Below are positions 26,675 to 34,023 of a stretch of 64,000 nt of DNA, piece after piece. A program made the position numbers and the translations under genes. This DNA is from Solwaraspora sp. WMMD1047 (GTDB taxonomy: Bacteria > Actinomycetota > Actinomycetes > Mycobacteriales > Micromonosporaceae). The stretch lies in NCBI RefSeq assembly GCF_029626155.1, contig NZ_JARUBL010000001.1, positions 124,001 to 188,000 on the forward strand. The letters are read 5' to 3'. The notes beneath the pieces were generated by a model. That model did no database searches. It saw nothing but the letters and a program-made list of their open reading frames with translations, and was not told the origin of the DNA. How positions within the stretch are numbered: the stretch's first letter is position 1; each line of letters starts with the position of its first letter.

Positions 26675-27766
26675 TCAGCGCCGGGCATCCGGGACCCGGC
26701 CGTAGAGCCGGGCCACCTCCGCGAAGGCTGCCTTGCGCTCCCAGGCTGGCGGCTCCCCCTCGGCAGCCGGCAGCGCCCGGACGATCCCGAAGCTTGCCTT
26801 GTCGAGATCCTCGGCCGGGTCGGTCGAATACGTGTAGAGCGGCTCGATGAACTCGAAGACGTAGCTGCCGTACACCCGCTCGGCCTCGAAGATCCCGACC
26901 AGCTCGGCCAGGTAGTCGGCCTGCACCCGTTCGTCCCGGCGCGGGTTGCGCCGCAGCTTCAGCTTGGGCCGGCTGGCCTCTCCCGTCGGGGGTTCGGCCA
27001 GGTCTGCGATGTGGTCGCCCCCGCCGCCGAGCCGGTCGGCCCCCTCGTACGGGCAGCAGCCGAACTCGACGATCACGATCGGCTTCCGGTAGCGGTGGAA
27101 CCCGCGCAGGTCACTGACATATCGCGACTTGTTGGACTTGTCGCGGTAGTAGTTCAGACCGACCACGTCGAAGTCGCTCCAGTTGACGCTCTCCCACGTC
27201 CCGGCGCCGTAACCGATCCGGCCACCGAAGTTGGCCCGGGCGACCTTGCGCAGCCGGCCCAGTACCACGTTCAGCCGCAGGTTCCACCAGGGCAGCAGCA
27301 CCCAGAGCCAGCCCAACCGCATGGCGCGGCGCAGGAAGTCCCGGCCCGGGATGATGCCCGCCATGAAGACCGTCAGCTCGCAGCCGACGTTGAAGCTCAC
27401 CTCGCCGTACTGGCGGCGCAGCTCCTCGGCCGCCACCGCCATCTCCGCCACCCCGGCGATCGTGGTGGCCTGGTCGGCGTCGATCAGTCGTGGCTGGATC
27501 CACACCAGCAGGCCCAGCTCCCGGGCGATCCGGCCGGCCCGCACCAACCGGTCCCGGTCCGACCCGAACAGGTTCACCGCGTTGCAGTGCAACTCGTCCC
27601 GGATCACCGTCAGCTCGTCGCGGATCATCTCGTCGGTGAGCACCTCACGGGAGAGCATGCCGGGCACATAACTGGTGCCGACGTCGTAACAGATCCCGCG
27701 TTCGGTGAAACCCTGATAGTCCTCGGCCGGCTGCTGGTCCTGCGTCGATGCCTGCTGATCCTCCAT
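26675..27766 (-). CDS. TIM-barrel glycoside hydrolase-like protein
   Basis: A 363-residue cytoplasmic protein without signal peptide. The pattern of strands and motifs suggests a glycosidase-type (beta/alpha)8 barrel: VNLFGSD, LLVWIQPRLIDA, VSFNVGCELTVFMAG with a candidate acid residue, WSDFDVVGLNYYRD, and IVIVEFGCCPYEGA with a candidate nucleophile glutamate near residue 232, then YVFEFIEPLYTY. These resemble GH5/GH-A clan strand ends, but I cannot name a family or substrate. The ATG at 27764-27766 has AGGAAGG upstream. It stands alone, co-directional with but not coupled to its neighbours. Confidence 0.6.
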   Translation of the reverse strand: MEDQQASTQDQQPAEDYQGFTERGICYDVGTSYVPGMLSREVLTDEMIRDELTVIRDELHCNAVNLFGSDRDRLVRAGRIARELGLLVWIQPRLIDADQATTIAGVAEMAVAAEELRRQYGEVSFNVGCELTVFMAGIIPGRDFLRRAMRLGWLWVLLPWWNLRLNVVLGRLRKVARANFGGRIGYGAGTWESVNWSDFDVVGLNYYRDKSNKSRYVSDLRGFHRYRKPIVIVEFGCCPYEGADRLGGGGDHIADLAEPPTGEASRPKLKLRRNPRRDERVQADYLAELVGIFEAERVYGSYVFEFIEPLYTYSTDPAEDLDKASFGIVRALPAAEGEPPAWERKAAFAEVARLYGRVPDARR

Positions 27767-27846
27767 TGGACCTTCCTGTTCGGCGTGACCACCATTGTCG
27801 CGTACCAGGTAAAGCCTGGCCGGCTTATGGCGGTCGCCGATCGGGC

Positions 27847-28374
27847 TCAGGTTCCGGTCGAACCCAGCCGGCGGGCCTCGGCGATCGCCGCCTCGACGTG
27901 CTGCCGGGTGCTGCCGGTGCGCTGCGTCACCTGCATCAGGACGTCCTTGACACTGCTCAGGGCGGAGAGCATCGGCCCCGGCTGCCCGCCCTGCAGCACG
28001 GTGGCCACCAGACGCTGCGCCTCGTCCACCTTGGCGATGGCGCCGGCCGTCGCGTCCCGGGCGCCGTCGACACTGTTCTGGATCGGCGCCAGCCCGGCGA
28101 TCGTCTCCTGCGGGGTGGCCTGATGGGGTACGGCCGCCGTCGCTCTCGCCGCGTCGCCGAGCGAGCCGGCCAGCCCGCCGAGCTGGCCCTGCAGCTCGGC
28201 GATCGCGTTGCGGACACTTGTCAGCCCGGCGGCCACGGCGACGAAGCCGGCGCCGGCCGCCCGTACCGCCGCCTCCTGGGCCTGGTTGTCCGCGCTGGCG
28301 GCCTGCCCCCGCGCCCGCTCGACCCCGGTCAGCAGCGCCCGCAGTTCACCCGTGATCTTCTCCAGTTCCGACAC
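27847..28374 (-). CDS. Alanine-rich helical (coiled-coil-like) protein of unknown function
   Basis: About 175 residues, almost all predicted helix, rich in Ala, Gln and Leu (ITGELRALLTGVERARGQA, RNAIAELQGQLGGLAGSLGDA, AAIAEARRLGS). There is no signal peptide, no membrane segment and no catalytic motif. Similar short helical proteins occur throughout actinobacteria without known roles. The GTG at 28372-28374 is chosen because the helix begins there and the divergent acetyltransferase starts 85 bp away. The ribosome binding site is weak, so the start is uncertain. Confidence 0.6.
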   Translation of the reverse strand: MSELEKITGELRALLTGVERARGQAASADNQAQEAAVRAAGAGFVAVAAGLTSVRNAIAELQGQLGGLAGSLGDAARATAAVPHQATPQETIAGLAPIQNSVDGARDATAGAIAKVDEAQRLVATVLQGGQPGPMLSALSSVKDVLMQVTQRTGSTRQHVEAAIAEARRLGSTGT

Positions 28375-28458
28375 GCTGCCGAGTCTGCCAAGCCGACCGC
28401 CCCAGGTGTGGGACCTCCCGGCCCGCCGGGTGCCGCCGTCCTGGGTACCGTCGTCGCC

Positions 28459-28944
28459 ATGGAGATCAGGGTCGCCACCGGGGACGACTGGCCACGCATC
28501 TGGCCGTTCTTCGAGCGGATCGTCGCGGAGGGCGAGACGTACGCGTACCCGGATGGCCTCTCCTCGGACGCGGCCCGGCGGCTGTGGATGGAGCCGGCGC
28601 CCGGTCGGACGGTGGTGGCCGTCGACGGAGAGACCGTGCTGGGGTCGGCCAAGATGGGGCCGAACCGGCCGGGTCGGGGCGCGCACATCGCGACCGCGAG
28701 CTTCATGGTCGACCCGCAGCGGCAGGGGCGCGGGGTCGGCCGGGCGCTCGGCCGGTACGTGGTCGACGCGGCGCGCGCCGACGGCTACCACGGCATCCAG
28801 TTCAACGCGGTCGTCGAGACGAACACCGCCGCCGTCGCGCTCTGGCGATCACTCGGCTTCGAGGTCCTGGCCACCGTCCCCGAGGCATTCGACCACGCCC
28901 GCCACGGCCTCGTCGGCCTACACGTCATGTACCAGCGACTCTGA
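28459..28944 (+). CDS. GNAT-family N-acetyltransferase
   Basis: A 161-residue acetyltransferase with IRVATGDDWPRIWPFFERI at the start, FMVDPQRQGRGVGRALGRYVVD as the acetyl-CoA (R/Q-x-x-G-x-G) motif, NAVVETNTAAVALWRSLGFEVLATVPEAF as motif B, and HVMYQRL at the end. The substrate cannot be read from sequence; related enzymes acetylate amino acids, small amines or antibiotics such as phosphinothricin. The ATG is at 28459. A long hairpin follows 40 bp after the stop. Confidence 0.85.
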   Translation: MEIRVATGDDWPRIWPFFERIVAEGETYAYPDGLSSDAARRLWMEPAPGRTVVAVDGETVLGSAKMGPNRPGRGAHIATASFMVDPQRQGRGVGRALGRYVVDAARADGYHGIQFNAVVETNTAAVALWRSLGFEVLATVPEAFDHARHGLVGLHVMYQRL

Positions 28945-28984
28945 CCGGCCGCTGTTCTCCGGCTGCCAGCGCTGGCGGGGTAGC

Positions 28985-29048
28985 AAGATCGGAAGGACAT
29001 TCAGCACGCTCTGGGCGGCGATTGCGTGCTCAATGTCCTTTCGATCTT
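28985..29048. terminator. 24-bp near-perfect inverted repeat after the acetyltransferase
   Basis: 28985-29008 (AAGATCGGAAGGACATTCAG then CACG) pairs with 29025-29048 at 22 of 24 positions around a 16-base loop. It ends in TT on the right. It is well placed as a bidirectional terminator between the acetyltransferase and minus-strand sequences, but is longer than a terminator needs to be. Confidence 0.55.
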
Positions 29049-29330
29049 GAGCATGCGACCGCCATGGTTGGTCCTCGGGCTGCTGGCGCTGGTGGCCGGT
29101 ACTCCTTGATCCACGCCTCAACCTCGGACCGGTCCCAGACGGCCAGCGGCGATCGATCAGGTCGGCGAGTTGGAGTCGAGCCTCGATCACCGCATCCGAT
29201 CCAACCCGATGGCACCACGCCTCGACATGGGCGGGATCGGTGGAGACGGCGATGTTAGCCCTGTCATCGGAACGCAGTCCTGCGAATTTGTGCCTACCGG
29301 GAGGCCGAACAGCGACGCGCCGGCCGGCGC
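29030..29330 (-). pseudogene. Possible decayed minus-strand gene
   Basis: Two adjoining frames look protein-like. The upstream one, with no start codon and a stop just before it, reads HKFAGLRSDDRANIAVSTDP, then AHVEAW and IEARLQLADLID. One frame away, from about 29155 downwards, it continues as RSPLAVWDRSEVEAWIKEYR. A single-base frameshift would join them into a chain with the look of a small DNA-binding protein. I do not recognise the family. This may be chance in GC-rich DNA. The hairpin at 28985-29048 abuts its 3' end. Confidence 0.25.
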
Positions 29331-29349
29331 TTCAGTGCCCCGGTGTGGC

Positions 29350-29517
29350 TCATGACCCGGTGGCTTCCGCGCGCTGTCCACCCCCGGGGCACTCCTCGGG
29401 CGGGGCGTAGGCGCGGATGGTGCCGTTGTGCCGAGCAGCTTCTCCGTCAGCCGTGAGGGCTACGATGCGCTTACAGACGGGGCACCGGCCCCGCCGGCGC
29501 GGCGGGCGCTGGCTCAC
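29350..29517 (-). CDS. 55-residue zinc-ribbon-like protein
   Basis: A short gene with a basic start (SQRPPRRRGR), then CPVCKRIVALTADGEAARH, then YAPPEECPGGGQR. One CxxC plus a later His and Cys suggest a small metal-binding finger. Short actinobacterial proteins with a CxxC followed by a distant H and a CxGGG end are common, with unknown function. GGGGAGG lies four bases before the GTG at 29515-29517. The GTG overlaps the stop of a possible 18-codon leader frame (29514-29570) as GTGA. Nothing else is clear in 29518-29610. Confidence 0.55.
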   Translation of the reverse strand: MSQRPPRRRGRCPVCKRIVALTADGEAARHNGTIRAYAPPEECPGGGQRAEATGS

Positions 29518-29613
29518 CCGGCCTCCCCGGGGCGGCGGTTGCCGGTCTCCAGTTTCATCTGCCGAGCCATGCTCCCATCGTCACCAACTGATGCAAGACG
29601 CTGGCAGATAGCA

Positions 29614-29646
29614 AGATCCCCACCGCGTTTCCGCTGGTGGGGATCT
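29614..29646 (-). terminator. Terminator of the tRNA array
   Basis: AGATCCCCACC and GGTGGGGATCT form a perfect 11-bp stem around an 11-base loop. It starts 24 bp beyond the 3' end of tRNA-Phe in the direction of transcription, the place for a terminator of the Glu-Asp-Phe transcript. Confidence 0.7.
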
Positions 29647-29669
29647 CTGTAGCCCGGCGAAAGGCTATG

Positions 29670-29743
29670 TGGCCAGGGGCGGGGTCGAACCGCCGACCTT
29701 CCGATTTTCAGTCGGACGCTCGTACCAACTGAGCTACCTGGCC
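29670..29743 (-). tRNA. tRNA-Phe (GAA)
   Basis: Read on the minus strand, the acceptor stem GGCCAGG pairs with CCTGGCC. The D arm is TAGCTCAGTTGGTA. The anticodon stem-loop is CCGA-CTGAAAA-TCGG with GAA at its centre. The T loop is GGTTCGACCCC. The discriminator base is A. The 3' CCA is not encoded. It is the third gene of a minus-strand array after Glu and Asp. Confidence 0.96.
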
Positions 29744-29779
29744 GGGTGCTCGGCTCATGTTACCTGCCCAGCCTTTCCG

Positions 29780-29853
29780 CGGTCCTGACGGGACTTGAAC
29801 CCGCGACCTCCGCCTTGACAGGGCGGCGAGCACTCCAACTGCTCCACAGGACC
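29780..29853 (-). tRNA. tRNA-Asp (GTC)
   Basis: The acceptor stem GGTCCTG pairs with CAGGACC. The D arm contains GAGCAGTTGGAG. The anticodon stem-loop is CCGCC-CTGTCAA-GGCGG with GTC. The T arm is GCGGGTTCAAGTCCCGT. The discriminator is G, the identity base of tRNA-Asp. Confidence 0.96.
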
Positions 29854-29881
29854 TAGCTCTTGCTTCCGGCCGGGCCGGTCG

Positions 29882-29954
29882 TGCCCCCAACGGGATTCGA
29901 ACCCGTGCTACCGCCTTGAAAGGGCGGCGTCCTGGGCCACTAGACGATGAGGGC
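29882..29954 (-). tRNA. tRNA-Glu (TTC)
   Basis: The acceptor stem GCCCTCA pairs with TGGGGGC including one G-T pair. The D arm is CGTCTAGTGGCC. The anticodon stem-loop is CCGCC-CTTTCAA-GGCGG with TTC. The T arm is ACGGGTTCGAATCCCGT. The discriminator is A. It is the first gene of the array. Confidence 0.96.
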
Positions 29955-30079
29955 GGCTCCGCAATCATCGCACATGGCGAATCATGCGGCAGTGCTCCCA
30001 CCGGCCCCGCCGGAGGCTCCGAAAGCATACGTGACGCCCGGCAGGTCGGCCAAACCGGTATCACCCTGGCCAGGGGTGA

Positions 30080-30895
30080 TCACTTCAGCCGCAGGATGCC
30101 GTACTTGGCGCGCAGCGAACGGAGCATCCCCGGGCAGGCGCCGACGGTGCCGCTGCGGTCGCCGCCGCCGTCGTGCAGCAGCACGATCGAGCCCGGCCGG
30201 GCCTGGTTGGCGACCCGCTTGGCGATCACGGCCGCGCCCGGTTTCTCCCAGTCTGCCGGGTCGACGTCCCAGTGCAGGGCGGCCATCCCCTGCTCCCGGG
30301 CGACCTTGATCACCGCCGGCGTCCACTTCCCGCCGGGCTGCCGGTACCAGTCGATCTCGGCTCCCGGAACGGCCTGCTGGATCTGCCGGTTGGTCCGGGC
30401 CAGGTCGCTGGCGATCTCCGGCTCCGGCTTCTCGCCGAGCTTGAGGTCGTGCTGCCAGCTGTGGTTGCAGAGCGAGTGGCCCTCCCGGACGATCCGGACG
30501 ACGAGCGCGGGGTGACTGCGTACCTTCGACCCGACCAGGCAGAAGGTCGCCTTGACCTTGGCCGCCCGCAGCGAGTCCAGCACCTTGGGCGTCCACTGCG
30601 GGTCCGGCCCGTCGTCGAAGGTGACGGCGACCTGCTTCTTCCCGGTGAGCCGCTGGGTGCCGTGCGGGCCGACCTTCCCCCGGGGGGCGGGCTTGGTGGC
30701 GGGAGCGGGCGTCGGGTCGGCGACGTCGGGCGGATCCGCCGGTACGGACTCGGGCGGCAGGTTCGGGACGGTGGCGGCCGGTCGGGTCAGCCAGGGCTGG
30801 GCGTCGGTGTCGGATCGGAGGGCGGTGGTGGCGTACCCGCCGGTCAGCATCACCAGCAGGGCCACGCCGCCGACGAATGCGGGGCGTTTCGGCAT
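30080..30895 (-). CDS. Secreted or membrane-anchored polysaccharide deacetylase (NodB homology, CE4)
   Basis: A 271-residue enzyme. An N-terminal hydrophobic segment (FVGGVALLVMLTGG) acts as signal or anchor, followed by a Pro-rich linker to about residue 75. The NodB domain has VAVTFDDGPDPQW (first Asp pair) and LCNHSWQHDL (metal-binding His pair). WYRQPGGKW and IVLLHDGGGDRSGT complete the core. It should remove N-acetyl groups from a cell-wall or surface glycan outside the cell. The ATG at 30893-30895 has GGGAG six bases upstream. It is a single gene 77 bp beyond the MerR gene. Confidence 0.92.
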   Translation of the reverse strand: MPKRPAFVGGVALLVMLTGGYATTALRSDTDAQPWLTRPAATVPNLPPESVPADPPDVADPTPAPATKPAPRGKVGPHGTQRLTGKKQVAVTFDDGPDPQWTPKVLDSLRAAKVKATFCLVGSKVRSHPALVVRIVREGHSLCNHSWQHDLKLGEKPEPEIASDLARTNRQIQQAVPGAEIDWYRQPGGKWTPAVIKVAREQGMAALHWDVDPADWEKPGAAVIAKRVANQARPGSIVLLHDGGGDRSGTVGACPGMLRSLRAKYGILRLK

Positions 30896-30972
30896 GCATA
30901 CTCCCGAGAGGGGATCGGGACGGCGCAGGGGGCCACGCTAACGCAAATCCGCCTCGGAGTTGAGCCCCGGGG

Positions 30973-31896
30973 TTAGCTGGCGGTCGAGCGCCGGGGCGGT
31001 TCGAGCGCGGCGAGTAGCAGCTCGACCGCCTCGCCGAGGCCGGTCGGCCGGAGCACTCCGGCGGGCACCCCGGCCCGCCAGCCCGGGCCGGCGGCCAGCA
31101 CCACCGGGGGGCGGTGCCGGCCGGCGAGCAGGGTGGCGAGCTGCCCGGGATCGCCGGTGGCGCGGGAGTGCGACCAGACGACCACCGAGGTCGGCCCGGT
31201 TCGGTTGACGGCCTCGGCCAGCGCCGTCGGCGGCACCCGGGCGCCGAGCAGCCGGCAACCGGCGCCCGCCTCGGCGAGCGCCGCGGCGAGCGCCTCCAGC
31301 GGCAGGGTGTGGTGCTCCTCGTCGGCGCAGGCGAGCAGGATCCGGGGCGGGTGCGGCCCGGCCGGCGGTCGGGTGACGGTGGCGAAGACCGCCGACACCG
31401 AGCGGGACAGCAGGTGCTCCACCTCGATCAGCCCGTCGGTGCTGGCGTGCCGTTCGCCGATCCCGGCCAGTACCGGGCGGAGCACGTCATCCCAGGCGGC
31501 GACCACTCCCGCGGTGGAGATCGCGCGTTCGATCGCCGACACCATGCCGATGGCGTCCATCCGCATCGCGGCCCGGGCCAGTCCCCGGGCGGCGGGTCCG
31601 GCCCGGCCGACCGGGATGGTGGAGCCGCCGCCGTCGCGGGCGGTCGACACCACCGGGGTGGCGGTCGCCGACGCGTGCCGGGCCCAGCGGGCGGCCTCGG
31701 CGGGGCTGACTCCGTCGGCGGTGAGCCGCCGCATGATCTCCAGCCGGGCCAGGTCCGCCGGGGTGTACCGCCGGTGGTGGCCCGGGACGTGTCCGCTCGG
31801 CCCCAGCCCGTACCGCTGGTGCCAGGTGCGCAGCGTGGTGACGGCGACGCCGAGCCGGCGTGCCACGGCCCCCGCGCTCAGGCCGTCATCGCTCAC
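30973..31896 (-). CDS. MerR-family regulator with B12-binding domain (LitR/CarH-like)
   Basis: A 307-residue regulator. A MerR winged helix spans residues 6-70 (AGAVARRLGVAVTTLRTWHQRYG, HRRYTPADLARLEIM). A four-helix segment and a cobalamin-binding-like domain follow. Known CarH proteins have W-x9-EH in the helix bundle; here the EH is kept (VEHLLS, near residue 158) but the W is H (GERHAS). The lower-ligand histidine appears conserved in ADEEHHTLPL near residue 195. Relatives are light-sensing repressors of carotenoid genes using adenosylcobalamin. It overlaps idi by 11 bp at the end of the crtE-crtI-idi operon, so it probably controls these genes and itself. Light sensing is inferred. Confidence 0.82.
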   Translation of the reverse strand: MSDDGLSAGAVARRLGVAVTTLRTWHQRYGLGPSGHVPGHHRRYTPADLARLEIMRRLTADGVSPAEAARWARHASATATPVVSTARDGGGSTIPVGRAGPAARGLARAAMRMDAIGMVSAIERAISTAGVVAAWDDVLRPVLAGIGERHASTDGLIEVEHLLSRSVSAVFATVTRPPAGPHPPRILLACADEEHHTLPLEALAAALAEAGAGCRLLGARVPPTALAEAVNRTGPTSVVVWSHSRATGDPGQLATLLAGRHRPPVVLAAGPGWRAGVPAGVLRPTGLGEAVELLLAALEPPRRSTAS

Positions 31897-32485
31897 CCGA
31901 CCGCTCCGGAACAGGTTCGGCCGACCGCTCCGGGACGGGATCGACCGGGGCGGCCTCGATGAACCGGTCGAGCACCCCGGCCAGCCAGGGGGCGTACGAC
32001 GAAGGGTCGGCGGCCAGCTCGGCCCGCAGCGCGACCGGGTCCGCCCAACGCAGCTCGGCGACCTCCTCCGGGTCGGGCCGCAGCGTCGCGCCGGGCGGCA
32101 GGGCGCCGCGCAGGACGTGGTCGTACTCGTACTCCACCCGGCCGGTGGCCGGGTCGGTGGCCTGGTAGCGGTGCACCCCCACCTCGGTCAGCTCGACCGG
32201 CGGGGCGCCGAGCTCCTCGTCGAGGCGCCGGTTGGCGGCGGCCGGCAACGACTGGCCGGGGGCCGGATGACCGCAGCAGGAGTTCGCCCAGCGCAGCGGG
32301 AACCGGGTCTTGGTGGCCGCCCGGCGCTGCAGCAGGATCCGGCCGTCGTCGTCGACGAGCAGCACCGAGAACGCCCGGTGCAGCAGACCGGGTGCCTGGT
32401 GTGCCTCCTCGACGGTGCGTTCCCCGACCGGCCGGCCGGCGTCGTCGACCAGTTCGACCAGGTGTTGTTCCCGGGACGGGTTCAC
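31886..32485 (-). CDS. idi: Isopentenyl-diphosphate delta-isomerase, type I
   Basis: A 199-residue Nudix-fold isomerase that interconverts IPP and DMAPP for the prenyl synthase next door. It has HRAFSVLLVDDDGRILLQRRA, the active-site cysteine in WANSCCGHPAPGQ, the Nudix-like RRLDEELG, and EYEYDHVLRG with the second catalytic glutamate. The GTG at 32483-32485 overlaps the crtI stop as GTGA, and its end overlaps the MerR gene, so four genes are tightly coupled. The last 20 residues are a low-complexity VPERS tail. Confidence 0.95.
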   Translation of the reverse strand: MNPSREQHLVELVDDAGRPVGERTVEEAHQAPGLLHRAFSVLLVDDDGRILLQRRAATKTRFPLRWANSCCGHPAPGQSLPAAANRRLDEELGAPPVELTEVGVHRYQATDPATGRVEYEYDHVLRGALPPGATLRPDPEEVAELRWADPVALRAELAADPSSYAPWLAGVLDRFIEAAPVDPVPERSAEPVPERSGER

Positions 32486-33963
32486 GCGGCCGCTCCCGTC
32501 ACCCGGGCGGCGGCCAACTTGCCGGAGATCAACACCATCGGTACGCCCACCCCGGGCTGGGTGCCGGAGCCGACGAAGACCACGTTCTCCAGCTTGCGGT
32601 GCAGGTTCGTCGGCCGGAACGGGCCGGTCTGCAGGAAGTTGTGGGCGGCGGCGAACGGGGTCCCGGCGGCCATCCCGGCGTCGGCCCAGTCGGCCGGGGT
32701 GACGGTGCGCAGCACCTCCACGCCGTCCCGGAAGCCGACGTAGCCGCGGTCCTCCAGGGTCCGCATCAGCTGCTCCGAGTACCAGCGGGGCAGGTCGCCG
32801 CGCCAGTCCAGCTCGGCTCGGTCAAGGTTGGGCACCGGGGCGAGCACGTAGTAGGACTGTCGGCCCTCCGGCACCACGGTCGGGTCGGTCCGGCTGGGGT
32901 TGGTGACCAGCAGCGACGGGTCGGTCATCAGCTCGCCCCGGCGGATCAGCTCGTCGAAGGTGCCCTTCCAGGCCCGGCCGAAGTGGATGTTGTGGTGGGC
33001 GATCTTCCGGTACGCCTGCCGCGAGCCGACGTGCAGCACCACGCAGGACGGGGAGTAGCGCAGCCGGCGCTGCCGGGCCGGCGGCAGCAGGTCGCGGTAG
33101 GCGATCGGCAGGTCGGGGTTGAGCACCACGACGTCGGCCGGCACCCGCTCGTCCTGGTCGGTGATCACCGCGACGGCCCGGCCGGCGGACGTCTCGACCC
33201 GGTTGACGGTGGTGTCGTACCGGATCTGGACGCCGTGTTTCTCGGCGGCGCCGGCCATGCCGCGGGCGACCGCGTGGATGCCGCCGCGGGGGAAGTAGAC
33301 CCCGGCGACGGAGTCGAGGTACGCGATGACGGCGTAGATGGCGAGCGCGTCGTGTGGGGCGAGGCCGGCGTACATGGCCTGGAAGGAGAAGATCCGGCGG
33401 GTCCGCGGGTCGGCGAAGAACTGGTTGATCTTCGTCTGGAGGCGCCGGAACGCGCCGGCGGTGAGCAGTCGGAGCAGGTTGGCGTTGAGCAGGTCGATCG
33501 GCGAGTCGAGGTTGCGGTCGATGAAGTCGGCCCGCTCCAGCCGCCACAGGTCCCGGGCGTAGTCGACGAACCGCAGGTAACCGTCGGCCTCCCGGGGGCC
33601 GCAGACCCGGGAGATCTCGGCCGCCATCCGGGTAGTGTCGGTGATCACGTCCAGCGTGGAGCCGTCCGGGTAGTGCGCCCGGTAGGCCGGGTCGAGTGGC
33701 TGCAGTTCCAGCCAGTCGGGGAGCCGCTCGCCCACCGCGTCCAGCGCCTCGGCGATCAGGTCGGGCATGGTCAGCACCGTCGGCCCGGTGTCGAACTCGT
33801 AGCCGTCCACGGAGAGCCGTCCGGCCCGGCCGCCCGGCACCGGTTCGCGTTCCAGGATGGTGACCTGCCGTCCGCTGCCGGCCAGGTGCAATGCGCAGGC
33901 CAGCCCGCCGAGGCCGGCGCCGACGATCACCACCCGGTCGGTCCGTCCACTCACCGTCCGCAC
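32482..33963 (-). CDS. crtI: Phytoene desaturase
   Basis: A 493-residue FAD-dependent desaturase that converts phytoene towards lycopene. The FAD motif is VVIVGAGLGGLACALHLA near residue 10. PGGRAGRL and YEFDTGPTVLTMP follow. The C-terminal bacterial-type phytoene desaturase signature is VGSGTQPGVGVPMVLISGKLAA. GGAGGTGA lies five bases before the GTG at 33961-33963, which decides the start over an upstream ATG. It is followed by idi with a GTGA overlap and preceded by crtE with a 60-bp gap. Confidence 0.96.
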   Translation of the reverse strand: MRTVSGRTDRVVIVGAGLGGLACALHLAGSGRQVTILEREPVPGGRAGRLSVDGYEFDTGPTVLTMPDLIAEALDAVGERLPDWLELQPLDPAYRAHYPDGSTLDVITDTTRMAAEISRVCGPREADGYLRFVDYARDLWRLERADFIDRNLDSPIDLLNANLLRLLTAGAFRRLQTKINQFFADPRTRRIFSFQAMYAGLAPHDALAIYAVIAYLDSVAGVYFPRGGIHAVARGMAGAAEKHGVQIRYDTTVNRVETSAGRAVAVITDQDERVPADVVVLNPDLPIAYRDLLPPARQRRLRYSPSCVVLHVGSRQAYRKIAHHNIHFGRAWKGTFDELIRRGELMTDPSLLVTNPSRTDPTVVPEGRQSYYVLAPVPNLDRAELDWRGDLPRWYSEQLMRTLEDRGYVGFRDGVEVLRTVTPADWADAGMAAGTPFAAAHNFLQTGPFRPTNLHRKLENVVFVGSGTQPGVGVPMVLISGKLAAARVTGAAA

Positions 33964-34023
33964 CCGATCACCTCCCGAAGATCCCCGTGCCGCCGCCGTC
34001 ACCGGTGTGTCGGCGTCCCGAAA

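Noticed and set aside
29670-29954. tRNA array as an attachment site of an integrated element
   Set aside because: I found no duplicated tRNA 3' end, integrase or excisionase in the window. Only remnants of uncertain origin lie nearby.
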